Part shown: positions 54,501-61,734 of the stretch, piece after piece | Layout: each line of letters starts with the position of its first letter | Position numbering within the stretch: position 1 is the first letter of the stretch | Origin: an uncultured SAR116 cluster alpha proteobacterium | GTDB taxonomy: Bacteria; Pseudomonadota; Alphaproteobacteria; Puniceispirillales; Marisalimonadaceae | NCBI GenBank assembly: GCA_902537945.1 | Contig: CACBDG010000011.1 | Coordinates: forward strand, 1 to 64,000 | Length of the DNA: 64,000 bases | Direction of reading: 5' to 3' | The notes under the pieces: model-generated | The model's database searches: none | What the model saw: only the letters and a program-made list of their open reading frames with translations | What the model was told of the DNA's origin: nothing | Program-made: the position numbers and the translations under genes

Positions 54501-54946
54501 TTTTTTCTATTATTAATTGAAGCTGGTTTGGCCAAAAAACCATTTTCAACACCACCAGTTAGTAATATAAGACCATCCTTATGCTTTTCTAAAGAATTAC
54601 CATCTAAAAATTTAGAAAAATTTTCATTAGTTGATAAAACATTAGTCAAAAATAGTAAATTTTTATAACCTATGTCATTTTTAGCTATTAAAACAACTTC
54701 TCCTATATCTTTATTATCTTTTCCATTTTGACTAATATTTATTTGAATTCCAATTATAGGTTGAATACCGCATGAAATCATTTTCAAAGAAAACTCTAAG
54801 GCTCCAAATAGATTGTTGGTATCAGTAATTGCAATTGCAGGTTGATTATTTTGACAACAAAAATTTGATAAATTGTCAAATGACAACATACCTTCAGCTA
54901 AAGAAAAATTAGAATGTAATCTTAAATGAATGAATAAATTATTCAT
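51521..54946 (-). CDS. dnaE: DNA polymerase III subunit alpha
   Basis: Catalytic subunit of the replicative polymerase, 1141 residues (DnaE1 type). The N-terminal PHP domain starts FIHLRLHSNFSLAEGMLSF at about 5-23. The palm carries PDFDIDFCQDRREEVIDYV near 395-413, with catalytic Asp residues, and GRGSGAGSIVAWSL near 358-371. FNKSHAAAYALIAYQTAWIK near 735 is the fingers signature. The tandem HhH and OB-fold domains follow (KLCGLILKTQIRQSPKGRWALI near 975). There is no proofreading domain. It lies between lolD and rpsB as in other Alphaproteobacteria. Confidence 0.97.
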   Translation of the reverse strand: MNNLFIHLRLHSNFSLAEGMLSFDNLSNFCCQNNQPAIAITDTNNLFGALEFSLKMISCGIQPIIGIQINISQNGKDNKDIGEVVLIAKNDIGYKNLLFLTNVLSTNENFSKFLDGNSLEKHKDGLILLTGGVENGFLAKPASINNRKKVDERLKYLKNIFNDNLYIELQRHGIKSQLIAEKLLIDLAYENNIPLVATNDCFFENENKFEAHQVLMCIDKGITISSNNRRSVTKEHYLKSPEKMISLFKDIPEAIENTIVIAKRCSFFVKTRDPILPKYPGLQNISETDYLSKISHQGLVERLNLSQTKFSDDEINNYKNRLEKELKIINEMGFAGYFLIVYDFIKWSKENKIPVGPGRGSGAGSIVAWSLSITDLDPIRWGLLFERFLNPERISMPDFDIDFCQDRREEVIDYVRNRYGKDKVAQIITFGSLQAKAAIRDVGRVLEMPYGQVDKIAKLIPFNPSKSITIKEAIDTNNLLKNQIAENEEVQNLIETAINIEGLNRHVSTHAAGLVIGDKPLHKILPLYKFNEDEIPATQFNMKFVEKAGLVKFDFLGLKTLTVLSKAESLIKRKDKNFNLSKISLNDKKTYEMLSTGSTTGVFQLESGGMKDVLTGLKPDRFEDIIAVVSLYRPGPMENIPSYINRKHGKENIVYMHSSLETILAETYGIFIYQEQVLRAAQILADFSLAKADNLRRAMGKKDKDEMSEQKKSFLFGTKKRGISEDKAIEIFDQIAAFAGYGFNKSHAAAYALIAYQTAWIKTNYIYEFFVSMMTLENNNTEKLSLFVEDAKKLGLKILQPCINKSSYEFLIEDIGTGKFGIRYSLSSIKNIGTDAIKNIVQIREKDGEFKNMDDFLNKVPYGLITKKSFESLIKSGAFDKIESNRNKLYKSIDLMLNYSHSLEKEKNSYQSNLFNNNEYNNLIIDLPDVTEWSFQENINNEFFALGLYLLAHPLDSYSNILSKINVKRSIEILNEPEKYIKKNVKLCGLILKTQIRQSPKGRWALIYLNDLSGSFEINVFSDILLKYEDYLIEKNLILIDSEIKHENNQVSRIFAKRIYLLNDYISDQRYNINLFTKSNECLHKLVPLLENLEFGHSNITINITKEEKLVEIKIKENIKLSSNLINDISMISGIGKIVFS

Positions 54947-54967
54947 TTTTCAAATGTAATGGTAGAA

Positions 54968-55663
54968 TTATTCATCATCAATAGAGCCATTTTTTAAAAG
55001 TAATTTTCTATCCATTAATTTTGCTAATTCATTATTATGAGTAGCAAAAATACAACTTATATCTAGTGATTTAACTAATTTATATAAAATATCAAAAACG
55101 TTATTGGCACTGATAGCATCTAAATTTCCAGTAGGTTCGTCAGCTAATATTAAACTTGGTGAGTTTGCCAATGCTCTGGCAATAGCTACTCTTTGAGCTT
55201 CTCCACCAGATAACTTTGCAGGCCTAAATTCAAGTCTGTTTTTTAAACCCAGCACAGATAATAAATCTTTAGATTTTTTTTCTGCATCAATTTTTGATTT
55301 TCCCATAATTAATTGGGGTAACATAACATTTTCAAAAGCAGAAAATTCTTTAAAGAGACGATGTGATTGAAAGATAAACCCAATCTTAGATCCCCTTAGA
55401 ATAGTTTTATTTTCTTCACTCAATTTTGTACAATCTTGTCCACATAAATTCACTGATCCAAATGTTGGTGATTCTAATAAACCTGCAATATTTAATAAAG
55501 TTGATTTTCCAGTTCCACTTGGTCCAATTAAAGAAATCATTTCACCTTTTAAAACTCTTATATTTATATTATTTAAAACTTTAATCTTTTGTGTGTCTTG
55601 ATTATAAATATGAGAAATATTCTTTAAAACTAATAAGTTTTTATTTTGTATAAATTTACTCAT
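54968..55663 (-). CDS. lolD: Lipoprotein-releasing system ATP-binding protein
   Basis: ATPase of the LolCDE complex that extracts outer-membrane lipoproteins from the inner membrane. 231 residues. Walker A is ISLIGPSGTGKSTLLNIAG near 43-61; the LolD-type Q loop is FIFQSHRLFKEFSAFENVMLP; the signature is LSGGEAQRVAIARAL near 147-161 and Walker B is LILADEPTGNLD. The start lies inside the end of lolC (8-base overlap). 21 bases separate it from dnaE. Confidence 0.97.
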   Translation of the reverse strand: MSKFIQNKNLLVLKNISHIYNQDTQKIKVLNNINIRVLKGEMISLIGPSGTGKSTLLNIAGLLESPTFGSVNLCGQDCTKLSEENKTILRGSKIGFIFQSHRLFKEFSAFENVMLPQLIMGKSKIDAEKKSKDLLSVLGLKNRLEFRPAKLSGGEAQRVAIARALANSPSLILADEPTGNLDAISANNVFDILYKLVKSLDISCIFATHNNELAKLMDRKLLLKNGSIDDE

Positions 55664-56921
55664 ATCTTAAGGCCTCTGCTGGAGATATTTTAGATGCTTT
55701 CCAAGCAGGAAACATGCTTGATAATAAAGTTAAGATAATAGACAAACCCATAACGAAAAATACTTCATTAAAATTAATATTTGAAGGTAATGTTGACAAA
55801 AAATATATCTGAGGAGAAAATAGTTCTTGTCCAAAAAAAATGGATATGAAATTTCTTATTGATTCAATATTAATAGATAAAATAATCCCTAAAACTGAAC
55901 CAATAATTGTGCCTAAAATTCCAATCATAGAACCTGTTAACATAAAAATTCTTAAAATTAAATGTTTTGAAGCTCCCATTGTTCTCATTAGAGCTATATC
56001 AGATTTTTTAGTTTGAACTAGCATAATCATGGAAGATATTATATTGAACGTTGCTACGAGTATTATTAAGGTCAATATAACAAACATTACGTTCTTTTCT
56101 ACGTCAAGTGCATTCATAAAAGATGAATTTCTTTTTTTCCAATCAATTATTCGTAAATCACTATCTAATTTTGTACTTAAGTCTAAATAAACATCTTGAG
56201 TTGATTTTGGATTTTGCAAAAAAATTTCAATTCCATGAGCAATTTTTTTAGTAGAAAGAAATTTTTCTGCTTTTTTCCAAGGAATGAAAATAAAATTGTT
56301 GTCATATTCATACATTCCAATATCAAAAAAACCACCTACAATAAAGTTTTGCTTTATTGGCAAAATGCCAATAGCAGTTTGCATTACATTTGGAGAAATA
56401 AGAGATATATAATCACCTACTCCAACATTTAATCTTTGCGCAAGTCTATATCCTAAAATCACATTTTGACTGGTTTTAAAATTTTCAATTGTTTTTTTAT
56501 CAAGAGATTTCCATAACAATTTTTTTGCTGGTAGATCTGACCAATTTGTACCTCTAATAATTACCCCTGAAACAGCATTCTTAGTTTTGACAAGCGCCTG
56601 TCCTTCCAAATGTGGGGTAACAGCAATAACATTTTGTGTGTCTGAGATTTGATTGACTATTTTGTTATAATTTTCAATGGATAATCCATTTTTTTTATAA
56701 ACAATTAAATGGCCATTTATTCCTAATATTCTATCAACTAATTCAGTTCGAAAACCATTCATTACCGACATTACTACGATTAAAGTAGCTACACCTAAAA
56801 TAATACCAATAAGAGAAAACCAAGCAGAAACAGAAATAAAACCCTCTGCTCTCCTCGATTTAATATACCTTACAGCTATCGTTCTCTCAGTTTCATTAAA
56901 AATAAAATTACTCATTTTCAT
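55656..56921 (-). CDS. lolC: Lipoprotein-releasing system permease (LolC/LolE family)
   Basis: Membrane component of the Lol exporter. 421 residues with four helices: one near 27-50, then three near 275-300, 315-350 and 385-405. The periplasmic domain lies between helices 1 and 2. RYIKSRRAEGFISVSAWFSLIGI near 19-41 and LMRTMGASKHLILRIFML near 309-326 are family signatures; the C-terminal AWKASKISPAEALRYE is typical. Alphaproteobacteria usually carry one such gene (LolF-type) rather than separate lolC and lolE, so it may form a homodimer. The ATG overlaps the proS stop by one base (TAATG). Confidence 0.94.
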   Translation of the reverse strand: MKMSNFIFNETERTIAVRYIKSRRAEGFISVSAWFSLIGIILGVATLIVVMSVMNGFRTELVDRILGINGHLIVYKKNGLSIENYNKIVNQISDTQNVIAVTPHLEGQALVKTKNAVSGVIIRGTNWSDLPAKKLLWKSLDKKTIENFKTSQNVILGYRLAQRLNVGVGDYISLISPNVMQTAIGILPIKQNFIVGGFFDIGMYEYDNNFIFIPWKKAEKFLSTKKIAHGIEIFLQNPKSTQDVYLDLSTKLDSDLRIIDWKKRNSSFMNALDVEKNVMFVILTLIILVATFNIISSMIMLVQTKKSDIALMRTMGASKHLILRIFMLTGSMIGILGTIIGSVLGIILSINIESIRNFISIFFGQELFSPQIYFLSTLPSNINFNEVFFVMGLSIILTLLSSMFPAWKASKISPAEALRYE

Positions 56922-58237
56922 TATTTATTTTGAACAAAATTTAATAATTCATTGTATGATAATCTAGATATATCTCCACTTTTTCTACACTTAAGGTCAT
57001 ATAATTTATCTTTTATTCCTTTTGGTCCAATTATAATTTGATATGGTAAGCCAATCAAATCAGCCCTAGCAAGTTTGGAGCCAGTTCTTTCTTCAGTATC
57101 ATCATATAAAACGTTTAATTTTTTATTTTCCATCAAATTATATAATTTTAAACAAATTTTATCACAATCATTATCACCACTTTTTAAATTTATTATATTA
57201 TAATCCCAAGGAGTAATTTCTTTTGGCCAAATTATACCATTTTTATCATGGTTTGCTTCAATAACTGCACCAACAAGCCTTGATATACCTACACCATATG
57301 AACCCATAAAAACTGAAATGTTTTTCCCTTCCCTATTTGTTATTGTAGCTTTCATTGGCATAGAATATTTTTGTCCAAAATGAAAAATATGACCTACCTC
57401 GATTCCCCTGGTTTTAATTAAATTATAATCGTTGTTGTCAAACAAACTTGCGTCGTGTTTTTCCTCGGTTGCTGCATAAAAAGATGTATATTTGTTAACC
57501 TCATCTTGTAGATTTTCATCATAATTAATATTTGAAAGAGTATCTTCAAAATTTAATAGTTCTTTTTCCACGTAAACTTCACTTTCTCCAGTATCTGCTA
57601 TTATAATAAATTCATGACTTAGATCACCTCCAATTGGTCCAGTGTCTGCTTTCATCGGTATTGCTTTTAAACCCATTTTTTTGAATAATTTCATATAGGC
57701 TATAAACATTATATTGTATGATTTAATTGAAGAGTTGTAATCCACGTCAAAAGAGTATGCGTCTTTCATCAAAAACTCTCTTCCTCTCATCACACCAAAT
57801 CTTGGTCTCAGCTCATCTCTGAACTTCCATTGAGTATGAAACAAATTTAAAGGCAATTCTTTATAGCTTTTCACATGAGTTCTAAATATTTCAGTAACTA
57901 ATTCTTCATTGGTTGGTCCATACAACAAATCTCTATTATTTCGATCTTTTATGCGAAGCATTTCTTTACCATAATCTTCGTATCTACCAGATTCTTTCCA
58001 GATTTCAGCAGACTGAATTGTAGGCATTAAAATTTCATTAGCACCAGCTTTTATCATTTCTTGTCTGGAAATTTCTGTAATTTTTTCTAAAATCATCTTA
58101 CCAAGAGGCAACCACGAATAAATACCAGAAGTTGATTGTTGTATCATTCCTGCCCTAAGCATATAAATATGTGATATAATTTCAGCATCTTTTGGGGTTT
58201 CCTTTAGAACAGGAAGAAAAAAACTTTTTAATAACAT
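56921..58237 (-). CDS. proS: Proline--tRNA ligase (short alphaproteobacterial type)
   Basis: Class II synthetase charging tRNA-Pro. 438 residues, which is the alphaproteobacterial form without the large cis-editing insertion found in E. coli (572). Motif 1 region GIYSWLPLGKMILEKI near 38-53; motif 2 FRDELRPRFGVMRGREFLMKDAYSFD near 140-165 (two pieces); motif 3 GSYGVGISRLVGAVIE near 315-330. The anticodon domain contains GLPYQIIIGPKGIKD. Proofreading would need a separate Ala-tRNA-Pro deacylase, not seen here. Divergent from hemB. Confidence 0.97.
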   Translation of the reverse strand: MLLKSFFLPVLKETPKDAEIISHIYMLRAGMIQQSTSGIYSWLPLGKMILEKITEISRQEMIKAGANEILMPTIQSAEIWKESGRYEDYGKEMLRIKDRNNRDLLYGPTNEELVTEIFRTHVKSYKELPLNLFHTQWKFRDELRPRFGVMRGREFLMKDAYSFDVDYNSSIKSYNIMFIAYMKLFKKMGLKAIPMKADTGPIGGDLSHEFIIIADTGESEVYVEKELLNFEDTLSNINYDENLQDEVNKYTSFYAATEEKHDASLFDNNDYNLIKTRGIEVGHIFHFGQKYSMPMKATITNREGKNISVFMGSYGVGISRLVGAVIEANHDKNGIIWPKEITPWDYNIINLKSGDNDCDKICLKLYNLMENKKLNVLYDDTEERTGSKLARADLIGLPYQIIIGPKGIKDKLYDLKCRKSGDISRLSYNELLNFVQNK

Positions 58238-58348
58238 TCTATTTAGTCCTTCTTAAGACATTTATCTTAAATTAATTTAAAACTAATTTGATTGATAGTT
58301 TATAGCAGTATAAATTACAATTTATGGAATTATTTACAGGACATCAAC

Positions 58349-59377
58349 ATGAAACAACAATCAAACAAACAATTTTCTATAAATAGCTTTCCAAGAGTAA
58401 GAATGAGAAGAAATCGTTTATCAGATTTTTCTAGAAAACTTATATCTGAAAACACTTTGTCAGTTAACGATTTAATTTATCCAATTTTTATTACATATGG
58501 TTCAAATGTTAAAGAAGAAATAAGTTCTATGCCAGGAATTTACAGGTTTTCATTAGATTTATTACATAAAGAAATTGAGTATATTTCTTCTTTAAAAATT
58601 CCAGTAATTGCATTATTTCCAAAAATAGAAAGTGAATTAAAAACACCAGATGGTAAAGAAGCTTTGAATAAAAATAACTTAATATGTAAAGCAATTAAGA
58701 TTTCAAAAAAAATTAACCCAGACCTTGGTGTTATAACAGATGTGGCACTTGATCCTTACACAGATCACGGTCATGATGGTATAATACATAACAACCAAAT
58801 TGATAATGACTTAACTCTCAATATCTTATGCAAACAAGCTATGGTGCAGGCAGAGGCTGGATGCGATATTATAGCACCAAGCGATATGATGGATGGAAGA
58901 GTTGGAGTAATTAGAGACACTCTTGATGATCATGGACTTGTCAACATTCAAATTATGTCATACGCTGCTAAATATGCCTCATCTTTTTATGGCCCTTTTA
59001 GAGATGCAGTAGGTTCAGTTCAAAATTTATCTAATAAGTCAAAAAAAAGCTATCAAATGGATCCAGCAAATTCATCTGAAGCTTTGAGAGAAATCAGACT
59101 TGATATTAATGAAGGGGCAGACATGATAATAATAAAACCAGGAATGCCATATTTAGACATAATACAAAAAGCAAAAAAAGAATATGAGTTTCCAATTATT
59201 GCCTATCAAGTATCTGGAGAATATTCTATGATAAAAGGAGCAATTCAAAATGGATGGTTTGATGAAGAAAATATTATACTTGAAACTATGATGTGTTTTA
59301 AAAGAGCAGGTTGTAATGGAATTATAACTTATTTCGCCCCATATGTTGCTGATAAATTAATTACTAATCTTAAGTAA
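58349..59377 (+). CDS. hemB: Delta-aminolevulinic acid dehydratase (porphobilinogen synthase), metal type without Zn cysteines
   Basis: Condenses two 5-aminolevulinate molecules to porphobilinogen for haem. 342 residues from the ATG at 58349, with AGGA seven bases upstream; a longer in-frame ATG at 58292 adds 19 unrelated residues. RMRRNRLSDFSRKL is near the start. The metal loop DVALDPYTDHGHDG near 131-144 has Ala/Asp where zinc enzymes have Cys, so this is the Mg2+/K+ class. Schiff-base lysines are in SYAAKYASSFYGPFRDA near 200 and IIIKPGMPYLDI near 255. Confidence 0.97.
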   Translation: MKQQSNKQFSINSFPRVRMRRNRLSDFSRKLISENTLSVNDLIYPIFITYGSNVKEEISSMPGIYRFSLDLLHKEIEYISSLKIPVIALFPKIESELKTPDGKEALNKNNLICKAIKISKKINPDLGVITDVALDPYTDHGHDGIIHNNQIDNDLTLNILCKQAMVQAEAGCDIIAPSDMMDGRVGVIRDTLDDHGLVNIQIMSYAAKYASSFYGPFRDAVGSVQNLSNKSKKSYQMDPANSSEALREIRLDINEGADMIIIKPGMPYLDIIQKAKKEYEFPIIAYQVSGEYSMIKGAIQNGWFDEENIILETMMCFKRAGCNGIITYFAPYVADKLITNLK

Positions 59378-59408
59378 AAAAACAAACTTATAAGTCGTAT
59401 TTTAAACT

Positions 59409-60128
59409 ATGATTGATATAAAACCTAAAAGTATATTAGAACAGCCAATTTATATGCTAACAAAAGCAACTTCCTGTCCATATTTAGAAGGAAAAGTAGA
59501 AAAAAGAATAGCAACTAACATTTCTGAAAATGATAGTATCTACGAAGAATTATCTGTAAATGGTTTTCGAAGAGTTGAAAATTGGATGTATAGACCTGTC
59601 TGTGATAATTGTAGTGCCTGCAAATCATATAGAGTAGACATTGCTAATTTTAAATTAACAAAAAGTTTAAAAAGAGTTTATAAAAAATTCAAAGAAATTA
59701 GCTACAAATTAGTTAACAATAAATCAACTCTAGAAAAATTTGAACTTTTTAAGAAATATCAATCAGAAAGACATTCTGGTGGATCTATGTCATACATGGA
59801 TGAATATGAATTTACTTCAATGATAGAAACTTCACCGATTAAGACATCACTTATGGAATTTAGAGATAAATATAATCGTTTATTAGGTGTACTACTTTTG
59901 GATATTGACAAAAAGAACCTATCTGCTGTCTATAGTTTTTTTGATCCAAAATTAAACAAATTAGGTATAGGTAATTATATGATAATCCAATGTTTGTTAT
60001 ATGGAAAAGCAAAAAAATATAATTATTTGTACCTTGGCTATTATATTGAAGAACTCTCTAGTATGTCATACAAATCAAGGTTTAAACCTGGAGAAATATT
60101 AAACAACAACGAATGGAAAAGTTTATAA
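59409..60128 (+). CDS. bpt: Aspartate/glutamate leucyltransferase (Bpt)
   Basis: Transfers Leu from tRNA to proteins with N-terminal Asp or Glu, marking them for ClpS/ClpAP degradation (N-degron pathway). 239 residues. The N-terminal domain has TSCPYLEGKVEKRIATN near 22-38 and the cysteine motif YRPVCDNCSACKSYRVDI near 61-78. The C-terminal GNAT-like domain has LLLDIDKKNLSAVYSFFDP and YLYLGYYIEELSSMSYKSRF. Family members are also named arginyltransferase (ate), but the bacterial length and cysteine motif fit Bpt. It is 32 bases after hemB and converges with ggt. Confidence 0.94.
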   Translation: MIDIKPKSILEQPIYMLTKATSCPYLEGKVEKRIATNISENDSIYEELSVNGFRRVENWMYRPVCDNCSACKSYRVDIANFKLTKSLKRVYKKFKEISYKLVNNKSTLEKFELFKKYQSERHSGGSMSYMDEYEFTSMIETSPIKTSLMEFRDKYNRLLGVLLLDIDKKNLSAVYSFFDPKLNKLGIGNYMIIQCLLYGKAKKYNYLYLGYYIEELSSMSYKSRFKPGEILNNNEWKSL

Positions 60129-60130
60129 CT

Positions 60131-61723
60131 TTATCCTCCTATAGCTGTTCCATCACTCCTTAAATCATAACCTCCTTCTTTCAAACCATTAGGATAAGAT
60201 ACTAAAGCACCTGCATGACCCATTATTTCTTCATATGCTCCTACCTTTTCAACGATATGACCCATAGATTTTAATTTATCAAAAATATCAGAAGAAAAAC
60301 GTTCTTCAATTTTTAATGAGGTCGTTTCATCACCCCACGTTTTACCTAATAACCATCTTGGTTCGTTAACTGCATTTTGTAGATTTAAATTTTGAACATT
60401 ATATCTATAAAAAATTGCAGCTTGCGTCTGTGGTTGCCCTTCTCCTCCCATAGTTCCATAAGACATTATCCTTCCATCATCGAAATGAGCTAATGCTGGT
60501 TGAATTGTATGAAATGGTTTTCTACTAGGTAATAAATGGTTATGATTTTTTAAATCAAGAGAAAAACTAACACCTCTATTTTGCATTGTTATTCCTGTAT
60601 TTGGCAAAATTAAACCTGAACCAAACTCCCAATAAATACTCTGAATAAAACTTAAAGAATTTCCATATGTATCGATGGCACCTAACCAAACAGTATCACC
60701 ACCTTGAGAAGACGCAGGCCAAGGTGCAGCTTTTTCAAAATTAATTTCCTTAGCTAATTTTTTAATAAAATTTTTTTTCAGAAACTCATTAACATCTATG
60801 GTCATGTATCTCGGATCAGAAATATAGTTATCTCTTATCTTAAAAACTGCTTTTGTTATCTCAACAATAATATGGATTAATTCAACATTATTTTTGCAAG
60901 TAATTGATAATTCATCTAGTAATCCTAAAATTAATATAGATGCTAATCCTTGAGTGGGTGGTGGTAAGTTAAATAATTTAGCATCTTTTATTTTTAATTC
61001 TAAGGGATCTACAAAAGTTGCTTTATAACTTTTAAAATCGTCTGAATTTAATGGAGATCCTAAATTATTTAAATCTGAAATGATTTTACTAAAGACTTCA
61101 CCTGAATAAAAGTCCTCTAACCCATTTTTTATAAGGCAGGAAAAAGTATTCGACAAATTTGGAATAATTAATCTATCTCCAACATTTGGAATTTTGCCAT
61201 TTTTTAAATAAACATCTTTGAAACCTACAACATCAATAAGCTGATTTAATTTTGATTTTAAATTATTTCTTAGAGTATTAGTTACAGCAATTCCTTCTTT
61301 AGCAGCTTGTTCCGCATCAAACAAAAGTCTACTTATTGGAATTTTACCTCCTAAATTTTTAACACTAAAATCATATGCTAGTTTCCATCCTGCGACAGCA
61401 CCTGGAACAGTTAAAGCTGACAATGGTCCTCGTGATGGAATAGAGTTAAAACCTAATTTTTTATAAAAATCTATATTTATATTATTAGATGCTGGTCCAC
61501 AGGAATCAATTGCATGAACATTTTTGTTTTTGTCAGAAATTAACCAAAAATTATCGCCACCCATAGAATTCATATGAGGGTATACAACTGATATCATTGC
61601 AGCAGAAGCAATCATAGCTTCAACAACGTTACCACCTTCTTTTAAAATATCAGAACCAGTTTTTGTTGCTAAATGATGAGGGGCAGTTATCATATAGTTA
61701 TAAGAAAGTTTCGAAGAAAGCAT
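60131..61723 (-). CDS. ggt: Gamma-glutamyltransferase family protein, no signal peptide
   Basis: Ntn-hydrolase family that cleaves gamma-glutamyl bonds, such as in glutathione, after self-cleavage. 530 residues from the ATG at 61723 (AGG seven bases upstream); a TTG at 61738 overlaps the TRAP stop and lacks a ribosome site. The large-subunit part has GGNVVEAMIASAAM near 30-43. The cleavage Thr is in QGGDTVWLGAIDTYGNSLSF, about residue 345. The small-subunit part has MGGEGQPQTQAAI and the C-terminal RSDGTAIGG. Unlike periplasmic Ggt, no signal sequence is visible, resembling cytoplasmic YwrD-type proteins. 11 bases downstream of the TRAP permease gene. Confidence 0.92.
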   Translation of the reverse strand: MLSSKLSYNYMITAPHHLATKTGSDILKEGGNVVEAMIASAAMISVVYPHMNSMGGDNFWLISDKNKNVHAIDSCGPASNNINIDFYKKLGFNSIPSRGPLSALTVPGAVAGWKLAYDFSVKNLGGKIPISRLLFDAEQAAKEGIAVTNTLRNNLKSKLNQLIDVVGFKDVYLKNGKIPNVGDRLIIPNLSNTFSCLIKNGLEDFYSGEVFSKIISDLNNLGSPLNSDDFKSYKATFVDPLELKIKDAKLFNLPPPTQGLASILILGLLDELSITCKNNVELIHIIVEITKAVFKIRDNYISDPRYMTIDVNEFLKKNFIKKLAKEINFEKAAPWPASSQGGDTVWLGAIDTYGNSLSFIQSIYWEFGSGLILPNTGITMQNRGVSFSLDLKNHNHLLPSRKPFHTIQPALAHFDDGRIMSYGTMGGEGQPQTQAAIFYRYNVQNLNLQNAVNEPRWLLGKTWGDETTSLKIEERFSSDIFDKLKSMGHIVEKVGAYEEIMGHAGALVSYPNGLKEGGYDLRSDGTAIGG

Positions 61724-61734
61724 TATAATGCCTA

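Noticed and set aside
58292-58348. 19-residue N-terminal extension of HemB
   Set aside because: No ribosome site for the upstream ATG, and the HemB family begins near the second ATG, which has AGGA at good spacing.
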